From Streptomyces coffeae (GTDB taxonomy: Bacteria; Actinomycetota; Actinomycetes; Streptomycetales; Streptomycetaceae): a stretch of 64,000 nucleotides of DNA. The notes beneath the pieces were generated by a model. The model saw only the letters and a program-made list of their open reading frames with translations. It made no database searches and was not told where the DNA came from. The first letter of the stretch is position 1. Each line of letters starts with the position of its first letter. Both the position numbers and the translations under genes were made by a program. Positions 32,105-40,750 of the stretch are shown one piece after another. Where the stretch lies: the NCBI RefSeq assembly GCF_016741875.1, contig NZ_JAERRF010000011.1, positions 1-64,000 on the forward strand. Direction: 5' to 3'.

Positions 32105-33045
32105 TCCTCACCGTCACCCCCAACCCCAGCCTGGACCGCACCTATGAGATCCCGGCGCTGGAGCGCGGCGCGGTACTGCGTGCCACCACCGATCGGGTCG
32201 ACCCCGGTGGCAAGGGCGTCAATGTCTCGCGCGCGGTGGCCGCCGCGGGGCGGCGCACGGTCGCTGTGCTCCCGCTCGGCGGACCGGAGGGCGCGCTGCT
32301 GGCGCGGCTGCTCGGGGAGCTGGGCATCGAGGCGGCAGGTGTGCCGGTGGCGGGCTCGACCCGGGTCAATGTCGCCGTCGCGGAGCCCGACGGCATCCTC
32401 ACCAAGGTCAACGCGGGCGGGCCCGAGCTGAGCGGCGCCGAGGCGGAGGCGGTGCTCGAGGCGGTGCGGACCAAGAGCGCCGACGCCGACTGGATCGCCT
32501 GCTGCGGAAGCCTTCCGCGCGGGCCTGCCCCCGAGTGGTACGCCGAACTCGTCGCTCGCGCCCACCGGGTGGGCGCCCGGATCGCCCTGGACACCTCCGG
32601 CCCCTCGCTGACCGCGGCGCTGCGCGCATGCCCGGATGTGGTGAAACCCAACGCCGAGGAACTGACCCAGGCCGTGGGCCGCCCGCTGGCCACCGTCGGC
32701 GAGGCGGTCAAGGCGGCCGAGGAACTGCGCGGGCTGGGCGCCCGCGCCGTCCTGGCCAGCCTCGGCGCCGACGGTCAGCTGCTGGTCGACGATTCCGGCA
32801 CCTACTTCGGCGCGGCTCGCGTCTCCACACTGCGCAGCAACGTCGGCGCGGGCGATGCCTCGCTCGCCGGATTCCTCGCGGCGGGCGGCGCCGGGCCCGC
32901 CGCGCTCGCCGCGGCGGTGGCCCATGGCGCGGCCGCCGTGCAACTGCCGGGCAGCGCCATGCCGACCCCGGCCGACCTCGACCCCTCCGCCGTCATGATC
33001 ACGGCGGACGTCCCGCTGGACCGCGTGCTCACGGAGCCCGTGTGA
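32101..33045 (+). CDS. fruK: 1-phosphofructokinase
   Basis: 314 residues. It phosphorylates fructose 1-phosphate, made by the PTS, to fructose 1,6-bisphosphate. PfkB features are ILTVTPNPSLDRTYEIPALE at the start, RVDPGGKGVNVSRAVAAAG, and the C-terminal signature SNVGAGDASLAGFLA with the catalytic Asp in GAGD. It is coupled to the DeoR gene by an ATGA overlap and followed by fruA 87 bases downstream. Confidence 0.95.
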   Translation: MILTVTPNPSLDRTYEIPALERGAVLRATTDRVDPGGKGVNVSRAVAAAGRRTVAVLPLGGPEGALLARLLGELGIEAAGVPVAGSTRVNVAVAEPDGILTKVNAGGPELSGAEAEAVLEAVRTKSADADWIACCGSLPRGPAPEWYAELVARAHRVGARIALDTSGPSLTAALRACPDVVKPNAEELTQAVGRPLATVGEAVKAAEELRGLGARAVLASLGADGQLLVDDSGTYFGAARVSTLRSNVGAGDASLAGFLAAGGAGPAALAAAVAHGAAAVQLPGSAMPTPADLDPSAVMITADVPLDRVLTEPV

Positions 33046-33132
33046 CCGGCCCGACCCACTCCCACCCCCCGTCCCCGTTCCGTTCCGCCTCTCCCCGATA
33101 CCGGGCGGAACCGTACCCAAGGGAGCCGCGAG

Positions 33133-35211
33133 ATGAGTGAGCTGATCACCGCGGATCTGGTCGACCTTGACCTGTCCGCCGACACCAAGGAATCCGCCGC
33201 CCGGTCGCTCGCCGCACGGATGGCCGCGGCCGGCCGGGTCACCGACCTCGATGGCTTTCTCGCCGATGTGGCGGCACGCGAGGAGCAGATGCCGACCGGC
33301 CTGGACGGCGGCATCGGCATACCCCACTGCCGCAGCGAACATGTCACCGAGCCCACGCTTGCCTTCGGGCGCAGCACCGTCCGGATCGACTTCGGCGCGC
33401 CGGACGGACCGGCCGATCTGATCTTTCTGATCGCGGCCCCGGCGGGGGCGGACAGCGACCATCTGACCATCCTGTCCAGCCTCGCCCGCTCGCTGATGGA
33501 CACCGCCTTCACCGACGCGCTGCGTTCGGCGGACGAGCCGGAGCGGGTGGCCGCCCTGATCCGCGGCGACGAGCAGGAGGCCGTCCCGGGGGAGGCGGTC
33601 CCGGGGGAGGTGGCCCCCGGGCAGACGGTCCGGGCCACGACGGAGGCGCCGCAGGCAACCGCGGCCGAGACGCCGCAGGCGCCGACGGCCCCCTTCCGGA
33701 TCGTCGCGGTCACCTCGTGCCCCACCGGTATCGCCCACACCTACATGGCCGCGGAGTCCCTGGAGAGGGCCGCCGCCGAGGTGGGTGTCGAGCTGGTGGT
33801 CGAGACCCAGGGCTCCGCAGGGTTCGACAAGCTCCCGGCCGCCACCATCGCCGCAGCCGACGCGGTGATCCTCGCGCATGACGTACAGGTGCGGGACAAG
33901 GGCCGGTTCGCCGGAAAGCCGACCGTGGACGTCGGGGTGAAGGCGGGCATCAACCGCCCGGCGGAACTGGTCGCCGAGGCGCGGGAGAAGGCCGCGCGCG
34001 GTGAGACGAGCGCACCGGCCGATGGCCCGGAGGAGGTCTCGGCCCCGATGGACGCGGGCGCCGCCGCCGGTGACGGTTTTGGCACCCGGCTGCGCACATG
34101 GCTGATGACGGGCGTGAGTTACATGGTCCCGTTCGTGGCCGCGGGCGGTCTGCTGATCGCCCTCGCCTTCGCGATCGGCGGCTACGAGATCGCCGGTGCC
34201 AAGTCGGTGGCCGACCACTTCGTCTGGACCGAGACGGCCAGCTGGGCGGCGCTGCTCTTCCAGATCGGCGGCGCGGCCTTCACCTTCCTGGTGCCGGTCC
34301 TGGCGGGCTACATCGCCTACGGGATGGCCGACCGGCCCGGTCTGGTCCCCGGCTTCGTCGGCGGCTTCATCGCGACCACCATCAAGGCCGGATTCCTCGG
34401 CGGCCTCGTCGCGGGCCTGATCGCGGGCGCGGTGGTGATGGGCATCCAGCGGTTCTCGGTGCCCGCTTCGCTGCGCGGCATCATGCCGGTGGTCGTGATC
34501 CCGCTGATCTCGTCGGCGGTCGTCGGGTTCCTGATGTTCGTGGTGATCGGCAAGCCCATCGCCTCCGCGCAGAAGTCGATGACCGACTGGCTCAATGGCC
34601 TCTCCGGCGCCAACGCCGTGATCCTCGGCGTGATCCTGGGCCTGATGATGTGCTTCGACCTCGGCGGCCCGGTCAACAAGGTCGCCTACGCCTTCGCCAC
34701 GGGCGGTATCGCGGCCTCGGACCCGTCCACCGGCAGCCTCAAGATCATGGCTGCGGTGATGGCGGCCGGGATGGTCCCGCCCCTGGCGATGGCACTGGCC
34801 ACCACCGTGCGCGGGCGGCTGTTCACCAAGGCGGAGCGGGAGAACGGCAAGGCGGCCTGGGTGCTGGGCGCCTCCTTCATCAGCGAGGGCGCGATCCCGT
34901 TCGCCGCGGCGGACCCGCTGCGCGTCATCCCCTCGGCCATGGCGGGCGGTGCGGTCACCGGCGCGCTGTCGATGGTCTTCGACTGCACTCTGCGCGCCCC
35001 GCACGGCGGCATCTTCGTGGTCCCGCTGATCGGCCAGGCGTTCCTCTACCTGCTGGCCGTCGTGGCGGGTACGGCGGTCTCGGCCGGGCTGGTCATCTTC
35101 CTCAAGGGGCTGCGGAAGACCGCACGGCCGGAGTCGGACACGGCACCGGCCACCGACCCGACCGCCACGGGCACCACCGGGGACGAGTCGAAGGTGGCGG
35201 TCGCGGTCTGA
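33133..35211 (+). CDS. fruA: PTS fructose transporter subunit IIABC
   Basis: 692 residues. The IIA domain (1-145) has the phosphorylated His65 in GIGIPHC. A linker with VPGEAVPGEVAPG repeats precedes the IIB domain (about 188-285) with Cys196 in VTSCPTGIAHTYMAAE. The membrane IIC domain (about 315-665) has many helices and the typical RAPHGGIFVVPL near its end. It imports fructose and phosphorylates it to fructose 1-phosphate at the membrane. No HPr domain is fused, so it depends on separate HPr and enzyme I. Confidence 0.95.
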   Translation: MSELITADLVDLDLSADTKESAARSLAARMAAAGRVTDLDGFLADVAAREEQMPTGLDGGIGIPHCRSEHVTEPTLAFGRSTVRIDFGAPDGPADLIFLIAAPAGADSDHLTILSSLARSLMDTAFTDALRSADEPERVAALIRGDEQEAVPGEAVPGEVAPGQTVRATTEAPQATAAETPQAPTAPFRIVAVTSCPTGIAHTYMAAESLERAAAEVGVELVVETQGSAGFDKLPAATIAAADAVILAHDVQVRDKGRFAGKPTVDVGVKAGINRPAELVAEAREKAARGETSAPADGPEEVSAPMDAGAAAGDGFGTRLRTWLMTGVSYMVPFVAAGGLLIALAFAIGGYEIAGAKSVADHFVWTETASWAALLFQIGGAAFTFLVPVLAGYIAYGMADRPGLVPGFVGGFIATTIKAGFLGGLVAGLIAGAVVMGIQRFSVPASLRGIMPVVVIPLISSAVVGFLMFVVIGKPIASAQKSMTDWLNGLSGANAVILGVILGLMMCFDLGGPVNKVAYAFATGGIAASDPSTGSLKIMAAVMAAGMVPPLAMALATTVRGRLFTKAERENGKAAWVLGASFISEGAIPFAAADPLRVIPSAMAGGAVTGALSMVFDCTLRAPHGGIFVVPLIGQAFLYLLAVVAGTAVSAGLVIFLKGLRKTARPESDTAPATDPTATGTTGDESKVAVAV

Positions 35212-35218
35212 CCGCATC

Positions 35219-36202
35219 TCAGCCATCCCCCGTCCGGTCCGGTGCCGCCGCGCCGAGGTTCACGGGCAGGCCGCGCGAGGCGTAGTAGGTGCCGAGCGCG
35301 GCCTCGCCGCCCGACCCCATGGCGGTCGCGATCCGCTGGAAGCGGGCGGACCGCAGATCACCGGCGGTGAACACCCGGGGGTGCTGACGCGCGGGCGGGC
35401 AGTACCCGGACCCGTCGGTGACAACGGCCCCTTCCGGGACCGCCGGTGCACTGCCCAGGTTGAGATATCCGCGATCGGCCCTGAGGGTGCGCCGCTCGCC
35501 CGTCACGGTGAGGGCCTCGGCGGTGAGCGGCCCGCTGCCGGGCGCCAACTCCAGCCTCCGCACCGCCACCAGCTCCATCCGCGGATCCGGGCCGAGCTCC
35601 TCGGTCTTGTACGCGTCCTCGGGTGGATGGGCGACGAGGAAGCGGACGCGCAGCTCCGGATGGGACCGCGCACAGGTGCCCAGCGGCCGGTCCGCGCCGA
35701 GCACCAGCACGGTGCGCTCGGCCAGCTCCGCCGGATCCGCCTCCCACAGCGGGCGAAGCCCCCGGTCCTCGGCCCCGCTCAGCCACTCGGCGTCCGCGGG
35801 CCCCAGTGGCCCGACTCCCGTGGCCACGACCACATATGGCGCCGTCAGCCGCACGGCGCCCGCACGGGTCTCCGCGGGCCGCGGCGGATGCTTGCCCATC
35901 GCGCCGGCCACCGGCTCGAGAGCGATCGCCACATGGTCGTCGAAGGCTTCGACCCGTGCAACGCGCCGCCCCAACTCGACCCGGCACGGACCGCAGCGCG
36001 CCACATCGGCCTCGATCGCGGCAGCCAGCCCGGGGCCGCTGGTGAACCCGAGCACATTGCGCACCACGGGGATACGCCGCAGCACCCCGCACAGGGCTTC
36101 GCCGGACTCCACCAGCACCGAGCGCATCCCGACGCTCGCCGCCATCACGGCGGCCGCGCAGCCCGCCGGACCGCCGCCGACGATCAGCAGATCGGTATCC
36201 AT
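35219..36202 (-). CDS. Thioredoxin-reductase-like FAD/NAD(P) oxidoreductase
   Basis: 327 residues with GGGGAG upstream. The FAD motif is LLIVGGGPAGCAAAVMAASV, the ATG motif is VVVATGVGPLG, and the C-terminal FAD motif is PRVFTAGDLRSARFQRIATAM. Standard TrxB has a redox CxxC in the NADPH domain near residue 140; none is present there. A CGPC occurs instead at residues 70-73 (DVARCGPCRVELG) inside the FAD domain. It therefore resembles ferredoxin/flavin-type TrxB-like enzymes or an unusual disulfide enzyme. It is convergent with fruA (7-bp gap). Confidence 0.78.
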   Translation of the reverse strand: MDTDLLIVGGGPAGCAAAVMAASVGMRSVLVESGEALCGVLRRIPVVRNVLGFTSGPGLAAAIEADVARCGPCRVELGRRVARVEAFDDHVAIALEPVAGAMGKHPPRPAETRAGAVRLTAPYVVVATGVGPLGPADAEWLSGAEDRGLRPLWEADPAELAERTVLVLGADRPLGTCARSHPELRVRFLVAHPPEDAYKTEELGPDPRMELVAVRRLELAPGSGPLTAEALTVTGERRTLRADRGYLNLGSAPAVPEGAVVTDGSGYCPPARQHPRVFTAGDLRSARFQRIATAMGSGGEAALGTYYASRGLPVNLGAAAPDRTGDG

Positions 36203-36252
36203 GGCCGCTGTCTCCCCCTCATGTCCCGGTCACCCGTCCCCTCATCACGTCA

Positions 36253-37398
36253 TCAACCCTTCGCTCCGTACAACTCGCGGTACGCGGGGAAGACTCCACC
36301 CGGTCCGTCCACCCTCTCCGCCGCCAGCACCGCCTTGACCACCGCCCGCGTCAGGACATCCGCCCCGGCCGCCAGCACCTCGTTCAGCGCGCCGCTCTCC
36401 CGGTGCACCCCGAAGGCGGGATCCGTGCCCTCCTCGCCGTCCTCCGGCACCAGCGGGTGGCCGGCGGTGGCCAGGGCGAACACGGTGTCCCCGTCGGACA
36501 GCAGGTGCACCGGCCGGACGGCCCGCGCCAGACCGTCGTGCGCGGTGCCCGCCAGCTTCTGCGCCTGGGCACGGGTCAGGGTGGCGTCGGTGGCGACCAC
36601 GGCCAGCGTGGTGTTCAGCGGAGGCCGTACCGAGGCGGCCTGGCGCCGCTCCGACTCCGCGCGTGCCATCGCCAGTCTGCGCAGCGCCTCTGCGTGCTCG
36701 GCCTCGCCCGGCCGGTGCGGCCCGCCCTCGGCCGACGGCCCGTAAATCTCCCCGTACAGCACGCCCGTCCGCGGATCGACCACCGAACCCACCGCGTTGA
36801 CCGCCGCCAGGGCGGCCACGGTGATCCCGGACGGCAGCACCACGGAGGCCGAACCGATGCCGCCCTTGAGACCACCGGCCACCGCGCCCGTACCGGCCCC
36901 GACGCTGCCCTGCGCCACCGGCGCCCCCCGCTCAGAACCAGCCGCGGCCTCGGTCGCCTCCCGGCCCAGCGCCGCTCCCGGCCGGGCCTTCCAGTCCCCG
37001 CCCCGGCCGAGGTCGAAGAGGGCGGCCGCCGGAACCACCGGGACGACCTGTGACGGGTCGGGGCCGACCCGGAAGCCGCGGCCCCGCTCCTCCAGCCACT
37101 CGGCCACCCCCGAGGCGCTGTCCAGTCCGAAGGCGCTGCCACCGGTCAGCACGATGGCATCGACGCGCTGGACGAGATTGCGCGGATCGAGGGCGTCGGT
37201 CTCCCGGGTGCCGGGGCCGCCGCCCCGCACATCGACCGCGGCGACCGCACCCCCTTCAGGAGCCAGCACCACGGTTGTGCCGGTCAGCCAACCGCCATCA
37301 GTGCGCTGGGCGTGGCCGACTCGCAGCCCGTGGACGTCCGTCAGCGCATCGGCCCGGCCGGTGCGGGGGGATCCGGGGATTGTCCCGTCGGTATTCAT
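36253..37398 (-). CDS. P1 family peptidase (DmpA/NylC-type Ntn hydrolase)
   Basis: 381 residues from ATG 37398. The frame continues upstream without a stop, but that part has no family features and the divergent gene starts at 37613. Family hallmarks are LTDVHGLRVGHAQRTDGGWL, VDAIVLTGGSAFGLDSASGV and GTGAVAGGLKGGIGSASVVL. Autocleavage is expected at Asn262-Thr263 in PPLNTTLAVVATDAT, as in NylC, leaving Thr as nucleophile, rather than Gly-Ser as in DmpA. Such enzymes are aminopeptidases or cyclic-amide/oligoamide hydrolases. The natural substrate is unknown. Confidence 0.85.
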   Translation of the reverse strand: MNTDGTIPGSPRTGRADALTDVHGLRVGHAQRTDGGWLTGTTVVLAPEGGAVAAVDVRGGGPGTRETDALDPRNLVQRVDAIVLTGGSAFGLDSASGVAEWLEERGRGFRVGPDPSQVVPVVPAAALFDLGRGGDWKARPGAALGREATEAAAGSERGAPVAQGSVGAGTGAVAGGLKGGIGSASVVLPSGITVAALAAVNAVGSVVDPRTGVLYGEIYGPSAEGGPHRPGEAEHAEALRRLAMARAESERRQAASVRPPLNTTLAVVATDATLTRAQAQKLAGTAHDGLARAVRPVHLLSDGDTVFALATAGHPLVPEDGEEGTDPAFGVHRESGALNEVLAAGADVLTRAVVKAVLAAERVDGPGGVFPAYRELYGAKG

Positions 37399-37612
37399 GG
37401 AAGGTATGCGTAGCACGGGACGCCATGGCGTGGTCCGTGGCATGGTCGGGGTGCGAGGCGCGCGCCGGGGGGCATCGGACGCTGCCGGGAGCGGCGCCAC
37501 AGGACGGGCTCGGGGCCTAAGCACCGTCATATACAGGACGTTCATCAGATGTTGATGACCCACCAGCAGTCTGAGCGGTATCCCGCCCGTACCCGCTCGA
37601 AAGAAGACCGAC

Positions 37613-38155
37613 GTGCCCCGTACCTCTCGGACTGAGGTGCTCCCGACACTGGTCGCCGACTCCCGGCAGCCCGCCCGGGTGGCCCTCCGCTGGATCAGCG
37701 AACCGGACTGCACCGAGGAGCTCACCCACGCCGACCTGCTCGACCAGGCGGCCAGGGCCGCGGCCGCCCTCACCCGGCTCGGAGTCCGCGCCGGTGACCG
37801 GGTGGCGGTCCATCTGCCGCTGGTGCCCGAGTCCGTGATAGCCACGCTCGCCTGCGGCCGCCTTGATGTCGTCCGTGTCAGCCTCCCCGTGGGACTGCGC
37901 CCGCATGAACTGCGCGACCGGATCAGGGAGGTGGGCGCCAAGGTCGTCGTCACCGCGGACGGCGAGCAGCGCTGCGGCGAGCCGAAGCCGCTCAAGCAGA
38001 TCGTCGACCGGGCGCTGACCGGCTGCCCTGAGGTGCGGTCGGTGCTGGTGGTGCACCGCCTCGCCCGCCCGGTGTCCTGGAAGTCCGGCCGGGACCGGTG
38101 GTGGCACGAGGAGCTGGGGCGGTACACCGAACCGCTGCCTCGGCCGTACTCTTGA
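37613..38155 (+). CDS. Truncated acyl/acetyl-CoA synthetase-like (AMP-binding) protein
   Basis: 180 residues. It matches only the N-terminal part of acetyl-CoA synthetase: LTHADLLDQAARAAAALTRL, GVRAGDRVAVHLPLVPESVI, ELRDRIREVGAKVVVTADGE, VLVVHRLARPVSWKSGRDRW and WHEEL. It stops before the P-loop-like (T/S)SGTTGxPK motif and the whole catalytic C-terminus. It cannot be an active ligase alone. It could be a decayed remnant or a retained regulatory or partner fragment; the open frame with normal codon use and a proper start suggests retention. Confidence 0.7.
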   Translation: MPRTSRTEVLPTLVADSRQPARVALRWISEPDCTEELTHADLLDQAARAAAALTRLGVRAGDRVAVHLPLVPESVIATLACGRLDVVRVSLPVGLRPHELRDRIREVGAKVVVTADGEQRCGEPKPLKQIVDRALTGCPEVRSVLVVHRLARPVSWKSGRDRWWHEELGRYTEPLPRPYS

Positions 38156-38158
38156 GGC

Positions 38159-38347
38159 ATGAGCACCGCCCCTGCCTCCGGACCGCGCGATCCGGCAGCC
38201 GCGCTGATCTTCGGTGATCCACTGGCGCAGCCGTCACCGGACGACACGGACCGCGGGTGGGGTGAGCGGACTCCTGGCGGCGACAGCGCCGACAGCGCCG
38301 CGGATCTGGCGCGGTTCCTCGACGAGAAACCGCCCCACCACCTCTGA
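38159..38347 (+). CDS. Small conserved-type hypothetical protein
   Basis: 62 residues, starting four bases after the AMP-binding fragment and so probably co-translated. Charged and probably disordered, with a distinctive C-terminus DLARFLDEKPPHHL. No domain is recognised. It is convergent with mscL (7-bp gap). Confidence 0.6.
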   Translation: MSTAPASGPRDPAAALIFGDPLAQPSPDDTDRGWGERTPGGDSADSAADLARFLDEKPPHHL

Positions 38348-38354
38348 GGCTTTG

Positions 38355-38837
38355 CTAGGCGCTGGAGCCGCTGCGCTGTGCCACCAGCTCGTCGCGGATT
38401 TCCCGGAGCAGGGTGATCTCGGCGGCCTCCACCGCGGCCTGCTCCTCCTCCGCCTTCGCCTCCCGGGCGGCCTTCCGCGCCAGATAGCGCGACATCGGCA
38501 GCACCATCAGGAAGTACACCACCGCCGCGGTGATCAGGAAGGTCAGCACGGCGGAGAGCACCGCGCCCCACAGGATCGGAATGCCGTGGACGACCTCGCC
38601 CGCGGCGTTCGTCTCGCAGGGTGCCTTCAGGCACGAGCGGTACTTCTCGAGGTCCTTCGTGCCGAAAGCCCCGACTATGGGATTGATCAAGCCTTTCACT
38701 ATGGAGTTCACGACGGCGGTGAAGGCAGCGCCGATGACGACCGCGACAGCCAGGTCGATCACATTGCCGCGCATCAGGAAGGCTTTGAAGCCGTCCAGGA
38801 CGCTCTGCTTCTCCTCGGTCACCTTCTCCTCGCTCAC
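38355..38837 (-). CDS. mscL: Large-conductance mechanosensitive channel MscL
   Basis: 160 residues from GTG 38837, or 168 from ATG 38861; AGAGG precedes the GTG. The first helix has the MscL signature GFKAFLMRGNVIDLAVAVVI, followed by the AAFTAVVNSIVKGLINPI pore-lining segment, an extracellular loop with two cysteines (about 77-82, CLKAPC) and a second helix (AVLTFLITAAVVYFLMVLPM). It ends in a charged cytoplasmic helix. It releases solutes on hypo-osmotic shock. The cysteine pair in the loop is unusual for MscL. Confidence 0.95.
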   Translation of the reverse strand: MSEEKVTEEKQSVLDGFKAFLMRGNVIDLAVAVVIGAAFTAVVNSIVKGLINPIVGAFGTKDLEKYRSCLKAPCETNAAGEVVHGIPILWGAVLSAVLTFLITAAVVYFLMVLPMSRYLARKAAREAKAEEEQAAVEAAEITLLREIRDELVAQRSGSSA

Positions 38838-38930
38838 GCCACAGCCTCTCTTTCGCCGCATCAGTGCTGGAGCGGACGGTTCCGCAACCTACACCGGAGC
38901 GGAGCAGGGGCAAGAGTCCAGGTGGGATCA

Positions 38931-39611
38931 TCAGGAGCGGCACAGCGTCACCGCCAGCCGGGAGGTGGCCGCCGCACCGGCCAGCGCCGCGGCGGTCGCC
39001 CGCGGCACGGTCAGCACGACCAGCGATCCGCCGCCCTCCGGCGGCTCAGCCCCATAGGTCCCGCTCTCGGCCGCCCCGGCGTCGTGCGCCTGGGTGTCGT
39101 CCGCCCCACCGCCATCCGTACCGGCCTTGTCCGCCGTCCCACCTCCGTGGGGCCCGCTCCCGGGTGCTCCGGGCACCTGGGCGACCTGCACCCCGGGCGC
39201 GACGACCCGAGCGGCGGCTGCGGGCCCACGGCCCGGAGCCGCCGTCGGCCGGGGCATGGCCAGCACATCCACCCGGTCGCCCGGGTGCAGCAGCTCCACC
39301 GCCGCGGCGTCGGCGATCCGGACCGGGGCCGCCACCATGGCGGGCCGCGGGCCACCGCCGCGCCCACCGTCCTCCGAGGCGGGCACCTGCGCGGGTGTCC
39401 CGCCCCCGGGCCCTTGGCCGGGCGGTGCCGCGGCCGCGAGCGCCGCGGCGGTCAGCGCGAGACCGGCCGCCATCGGGCGTCTGCGCCGCCACACCGCTCG
39501 CCGCAGCCGATGCCCGCCGTCCCGCCCGACCCGGACCGGGGCGAAGCGGGGAACCGTGCTCAGCGGGGGAGCGGAGCGGGGTAACGCGAGTGCGGGGGAG
39601 GGATGGGACAT
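38931..39611 (-). CDS. SAF-domain (RcpC/CpaB-like) membrane protein
   Basis: 226 residues. A basic N-terminus and one membrane helix (PMAAGLALTAAALAAAAPPG, about 46-65) are followed by an SAF-like region with ELLHPGDRVDVLAMPRP and a C-terminal SLVVLTVPRATAAALAGAAA, as in Flp-pilus assembly protein RcpC/CpaB. A Gly/Asp/Thr-rich insert (about 150-190) is disordered. In streptomycetes such single genes next to mscL are not part of a pilus locus, so function is uncertain. Confidence 0.75.
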   Translation of the reverse strand: MSHPSPALALPRSAPPLSTVPRFAPVRVGRDGGHRLRRAVWRRRRPMAAGLALTAAALAAAAPPGQGPGGGTPAQVPASEDGGRGGGPRPAMVAAPVRIADAAAVELLHPGDRVDVLAMPRPTAAPGRGPAAAARVVAPGVQVAQVPGAPGSGPHGGGTADKAGTDGGGADDTQAHDAGAAESGTYGAEPPEGGGSLVVLTVPRATAAALAGAAATSRLAVTLCRS

Positions 39612-39743
39612 GGCACATCACCGCCTGTCGTGAAGGGTCCTGAGCTTCCGGCCCCTTCACGATGCCCGTCCCCGCCCGAACCCGCTTGGGCCTGTGGACG
39701 ACCAAGCAGGCTGTGCATAACTCGGTCACCCGTTCGAGCGATG

Positions 39744-39795
39744 CGCCCCCAAGGCGACTCCGCCCCCAAGGCGACTCCGCCCCCCAGGGCGACCC
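39744..39795. repeat. Tandem repeat, 17-bp unit, three copies
   Basis: CGCCCCCAAGGCGACTC at 39744-39760 and 39761-39777, followed by a slightly diverged 18-base copy to 39795, directly before the stop of the MTA phosphorylase gene (39800). No gene is present between 39612 and 39799. Confidence 0.8.
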
Positions 39796-39799
39796 CGCC

Positions 39800-40648
39800 C
39801 TACGGCAGCTCGATCCCCAGGTCCCAGCCGTCGTGCGCATGGGTGCACAGGCAGTCCCGCTCGGAGCTCTCCGGCACCCTGCCCACCGCGTCGAAGAGCA
39901 CCTCGCGCAGTCGCCCGACGTTCTCGCCGAACACCTTCAGCACCTCGGTGTGGGTGACTCCCTCGCCCGTCTCCACCCCGGCGTCCAGATCGGTCACCAG
40001 CGACAACGACGTGTAGCAAAGCCCCAGTTCACGAGCGAGTACGGCTTCCGGATGGCCGGTCATACCCACCACCGACCAGCCCTGTGCCGCATGCCAGCGC
40101 GATTCCGCCCGGGTGGAGAAGCGCGGCCCCTCGACCACACACATGGTCCCGCCGTCCACGGGCTCCCACGCATGGGCGCGCGCCGCGTCGACGGCCGCCT
40201 GCCGCCCCACCGGGCAGTACGGGTCGGCGAAGGTCGTGTGCACCACGTTCGGGATCCGGCCGTCCGGCAGCGGCTCGCCGTCGAAGTAGGTCTGGACGCG
40301 CCCCTTCGTACGGTCCACCAACTGGTCCGGCACCAGAAGCGTCCCCGGTCCGTACTCCGGCCGCAGTCCGCCCACCGCGCACGGCCCGAACACCTGCCGC
40401 ACACCGAGCGAGCGCAGGGCCCACAGGTTGGCGCGGTAGTTGATCCGGTGCGGCGGCAGATGGTGCTTGCGGCCGTGGCGGGGGAGGAAGGCGACCCGTC
40501 GTCCCGCGATGTCGCCGAGGAAGAGCGCGTCGCTCGGCGTCCCATAGGGAGTTTCAACGGTGATTTCGGTCACATCGTCGAGGAACGAGTAGAACCCGGA
40601 TCCCCCGATGACCCCTATGTCTGCTTGCCTGTTGCTGGTCTCGGCCAT
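39800..40648 (-). CDS. mtnP: S-methyl-5'-thioadenosine phosphorylase
   Basis: 282 residues. It cleaves methylthioadenosine, a by-product of polyamine and other SAM-using reactions, with phosphate to adenine and methylthioribose 1-phosphate. The phosphate-binding GVIGGSGFYSF at the N-terminus, RHGRKHHLPPHRINYRANLW, the segment VVEGPRFSTRAESRW and the substrate site VVGMTGHPEAVLARELGLCY identify the PNP/MTAP family. The Pro-Glu pair in TGHPEA favours MTA-type over inosine-type. It stands between the SAF protein and FmdB genes, all on the minus strand. Confidence 0.92.
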   Translation of the reverse strand: MAETSNRQADIGVIGGSGFYSFLDDVTEITVETPYGTPSDALFLGDIAGRRVAFLPRHGRKHHLPPHRINYRANLWALRSLGVRQVFGPCAVGGLRPEYGPGTLLVPDQLVDRTKGRVQTYFDGEPLPDGRIPNVVHTTFADPYCPVGRQAAVDAARAHAWEPVDGGTMCVVEGPRFSTRAESRWHAAQGWSVVGMTGHPEAVLARELGLCYTSLSLVTDLDAGVETGEGVTHTEVLKVFGENVGRLREVLFDAVGRVPESSERDCLCTHAHDGWDLGIELP

Positions 40649-40702
40649 GTGATCACCCTAGCCAGCGGCGCCCGCCCGTACGACCGGCTTCGGGGAGACG
40701 CA

Positions 40703-40740
40703 CGACACCCCGCCGTCTCCGGGGAGATGGCGGGGTGTCG
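40703..40740 (-). terminator. Hairpin terminator after the FmdB gene
   Basis: CGACACCCCGCC and GGCGGGGTGTCG arms with an inner CTCC/GGAG stem, between the FmdB stop and the MTA phosphorylase start. Confidence 0.75.
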
Positions 40741-40750
40741 CGGCGGAAGA

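Noticed and set aside
31822-35226. A 1134-codon minus-strand frame opposite fruK-fruA
   Set aside because: Shadow of the fructose operon; full of His/Asp/Arg/Gly low complexity and without domain motifs.
36000-36300. CGPC motif as evidence that the flavoprotein is a fused thioredoxin
   Set aside because: There is no Trp before it and no thioredoxin fold around it; the residues sit inside the FAD domain.
37399-38943. Extension of the P1 peptidase frame upstream to 38943
   Set aside because: It crosses the AMP-binding, small-protein and mscL genes on both strands and adds only low-complexity sequence.
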